Shown: positions 63,622 through 64,000 of the stretch, piece by piece | How positions within the stretch are numbered: the first letter of the stretch is position 1 | How the letters are laid out: each line of letters begins with the position of its first letter | The notes under the pieces: generated by a model | What the model was told of the DNA's origin: nothing | What the model saw: the letters and a program-made list of their open reading frames with translations, nothing else | The model's database searches: none | Translations under genes and position numbers: made by a program | Source: Pseudacidovorax intermedius | GTDB taxonomy: Bacteria; Pseudomonadota; Gammaproteobacteria; Burkholderiales; Burkholderiaceae_C | Assembly (NCBI RefSeq): GCF_001476815.1 | Contig: NZ_LDSL01000052.1 | Coordinates: forward strand, 27,161 to 91,160 | Direction of reading: 5' to 3' | Length of the DNA: 64,000 nt

Positions 63622-63747
63622 GACGATGAGCGGCACCGCGCCGCCGACGGGCGCGGACGAACCAAGCCCGGTGCGCCCCCGGCCCGCCAGCGCGCACCGT
63701 AACGCAGGCACATAAATTGCAAGCAATTGTGTCCTACGTTATCGACC

Positions 63748-64000
63748 ATGTTGCAATTCATCTCCCGCCGGCTCGGCCGGCTCAGCGTCGGGCGCAAGCT
63801 GCTGCTGATCTACCTGCTGGACCTGACCGCGGTCATCTTCATCAGCGGCATCCTGATCAACGAGAAGTTCATCGCCATCGACTTCGGCCGCAAGGAGGCG
63901 GCCGGCACGGCGTACATCGATGCGCTGCGGCCCACCGTGCTCGCGCTGGCGGGCTGGCAGGGCGCCAAGGTGGACGACGATGCGGCGCTGGCCAGCGCCG
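63748..64000 (+). CDS. Membrane signalling protein, 5' end only
   Basis: The first 84 codons are visible (MLQFISRRLGRLSVGRKLLLIY...), continuing beyond the window. One membrane helix (about residues 18-38) is followed by KFIAIDFGRKEAAGTAYIDALRP. This opening is typical of betaproteobacterial sensors with an output domain such as GGDEF, EAL or methyl-accepting, but the output part is not in view. AATTGC-AA-GCAATT (63715-63728), an inverted repeat in an A+T-rich patch, lies just upstream. Confidence 0.6.
   Translation, partial: MLQFISRRLGRLSVGRKLLLIYLLDLTAVIFISGILINEKFIAIDFGRKEAAGTAYIDALRPTVLALAGWQGAKVDDDAALASA

Noticed and set aside
60400..63726. An 1108-codon minus-strand open frame across creA, the ABC exporter and the LytM gene
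   Set aside because: It spans three well-supported plus-strand genes and has no family motif; stop codons are rare in this base composition.

Overview
The window is about 70% G+C and almost entirely coding, with short intergenic gaps and genes on both strands. Gene content and order point to a betaproteobacterium of the order Burkholderiales, probably the Comamonadaceae or a close relative. The main clues are rpsO-pnp-quinone oxidoreductase-tpiA-secG-tRNA-Leu-nuoABC in one line, a class I PHA synthase followed by a thiolase, a three-domain fructose phosphotransfer protein, and an NasR/ANTAR nitrate operon. The species cannot be named from this sequence alone. I see no prophage, insertion sequence, integrase, rRNA operon or CRISPR array.

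Layout. 1-6.5 kb (minus strand): the start of the complex I operon (nuoA, nuoB, 5' end of nuoC), tRNA-Leu(GAG), secG, tpiA, a quinone oxidoreductase, pnp and rpsO. 6.5-10.4 kb: an aminotransferase with a solitary Tat-type binding protein, a small heat-shock protein and a shikimate dehydrogenase-like enzyme. 10.4-17.1 kb: the fructose system fruB-fruK-fruA (minus) and a divergent LacI-type regulator. The two are separated by a pair of mirror-image 14-bp operators. 17.0-18.1 kb: tsaD, overlapping the regulator gene tail to tail.

18.3-28.8 kb is the nitrate assimilation locus: the nitrate-sensing antiterminator NasR, then a control region of about 400 bp, an ABC nitrate transporter, an NAD(P)H-dependent reductase, the molybdenum nitrate reductase, ybiB and a siroheme-pathway methyltransferase. 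The control region reads as an NtrC-like site, a sigma-54 promoter, two short hairpins with identical AAAGGC loops, and a terminator whose 5' arm overlaps the second hairpin. That is the architecture expected for ANTAR antitermination. No nitrite reductase gene is present.

29-39.4 kb: a flavoprotein, rpsU, yqeY, a Nudix hydrolase, a TauE-type exporter with a divergent LysR regulator, pmbA/darP, the molybdopterin gene mog, a CBS-domain protein, O-acetylhomoserine sulfhydrylase and an alpha/beta hydrolase. 39.4-42.6 kb: a QseBC-like two-component system with a YgiW-like periplasmic protein. A 20/22-identical motif lies before the regulator gene and before the ygiW-like gene. 42.1-49.5 kb: a thioredoxin-like protein, membrane proteins, an FAD-linked dehydrogenase, a ParD-like/zeta-toxin-like pair, and thyA-folA. 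49.6-54.4 kb: an exported DUF2059 protein, a LysR regulator, an Asp/Glu racemase-like protein, a nucleoside deoxyribosyltransferase-like protein and a membrane diguanylate cyclase. 54.4-57.5 kb: phaC-phaA for polyhydroxybutyrate. 57.5-64 kb: pgeF, a maleylpyruvate isomerase/fumarylpyruvate hydrolase-like divergent pair, a Nudix hydrolase, creA, an ABC exporter, a degenerate LytM protein, and the 5' end of a membrane signalling protein that runs off the window.

Most genes are ordinary chromosomal functions. The parts that deserve most attention are the nitrate leader RNA, the operator pair in the fru region, the shared motif in the qse/ygiW region and the toxin-antitoxin-like pair.
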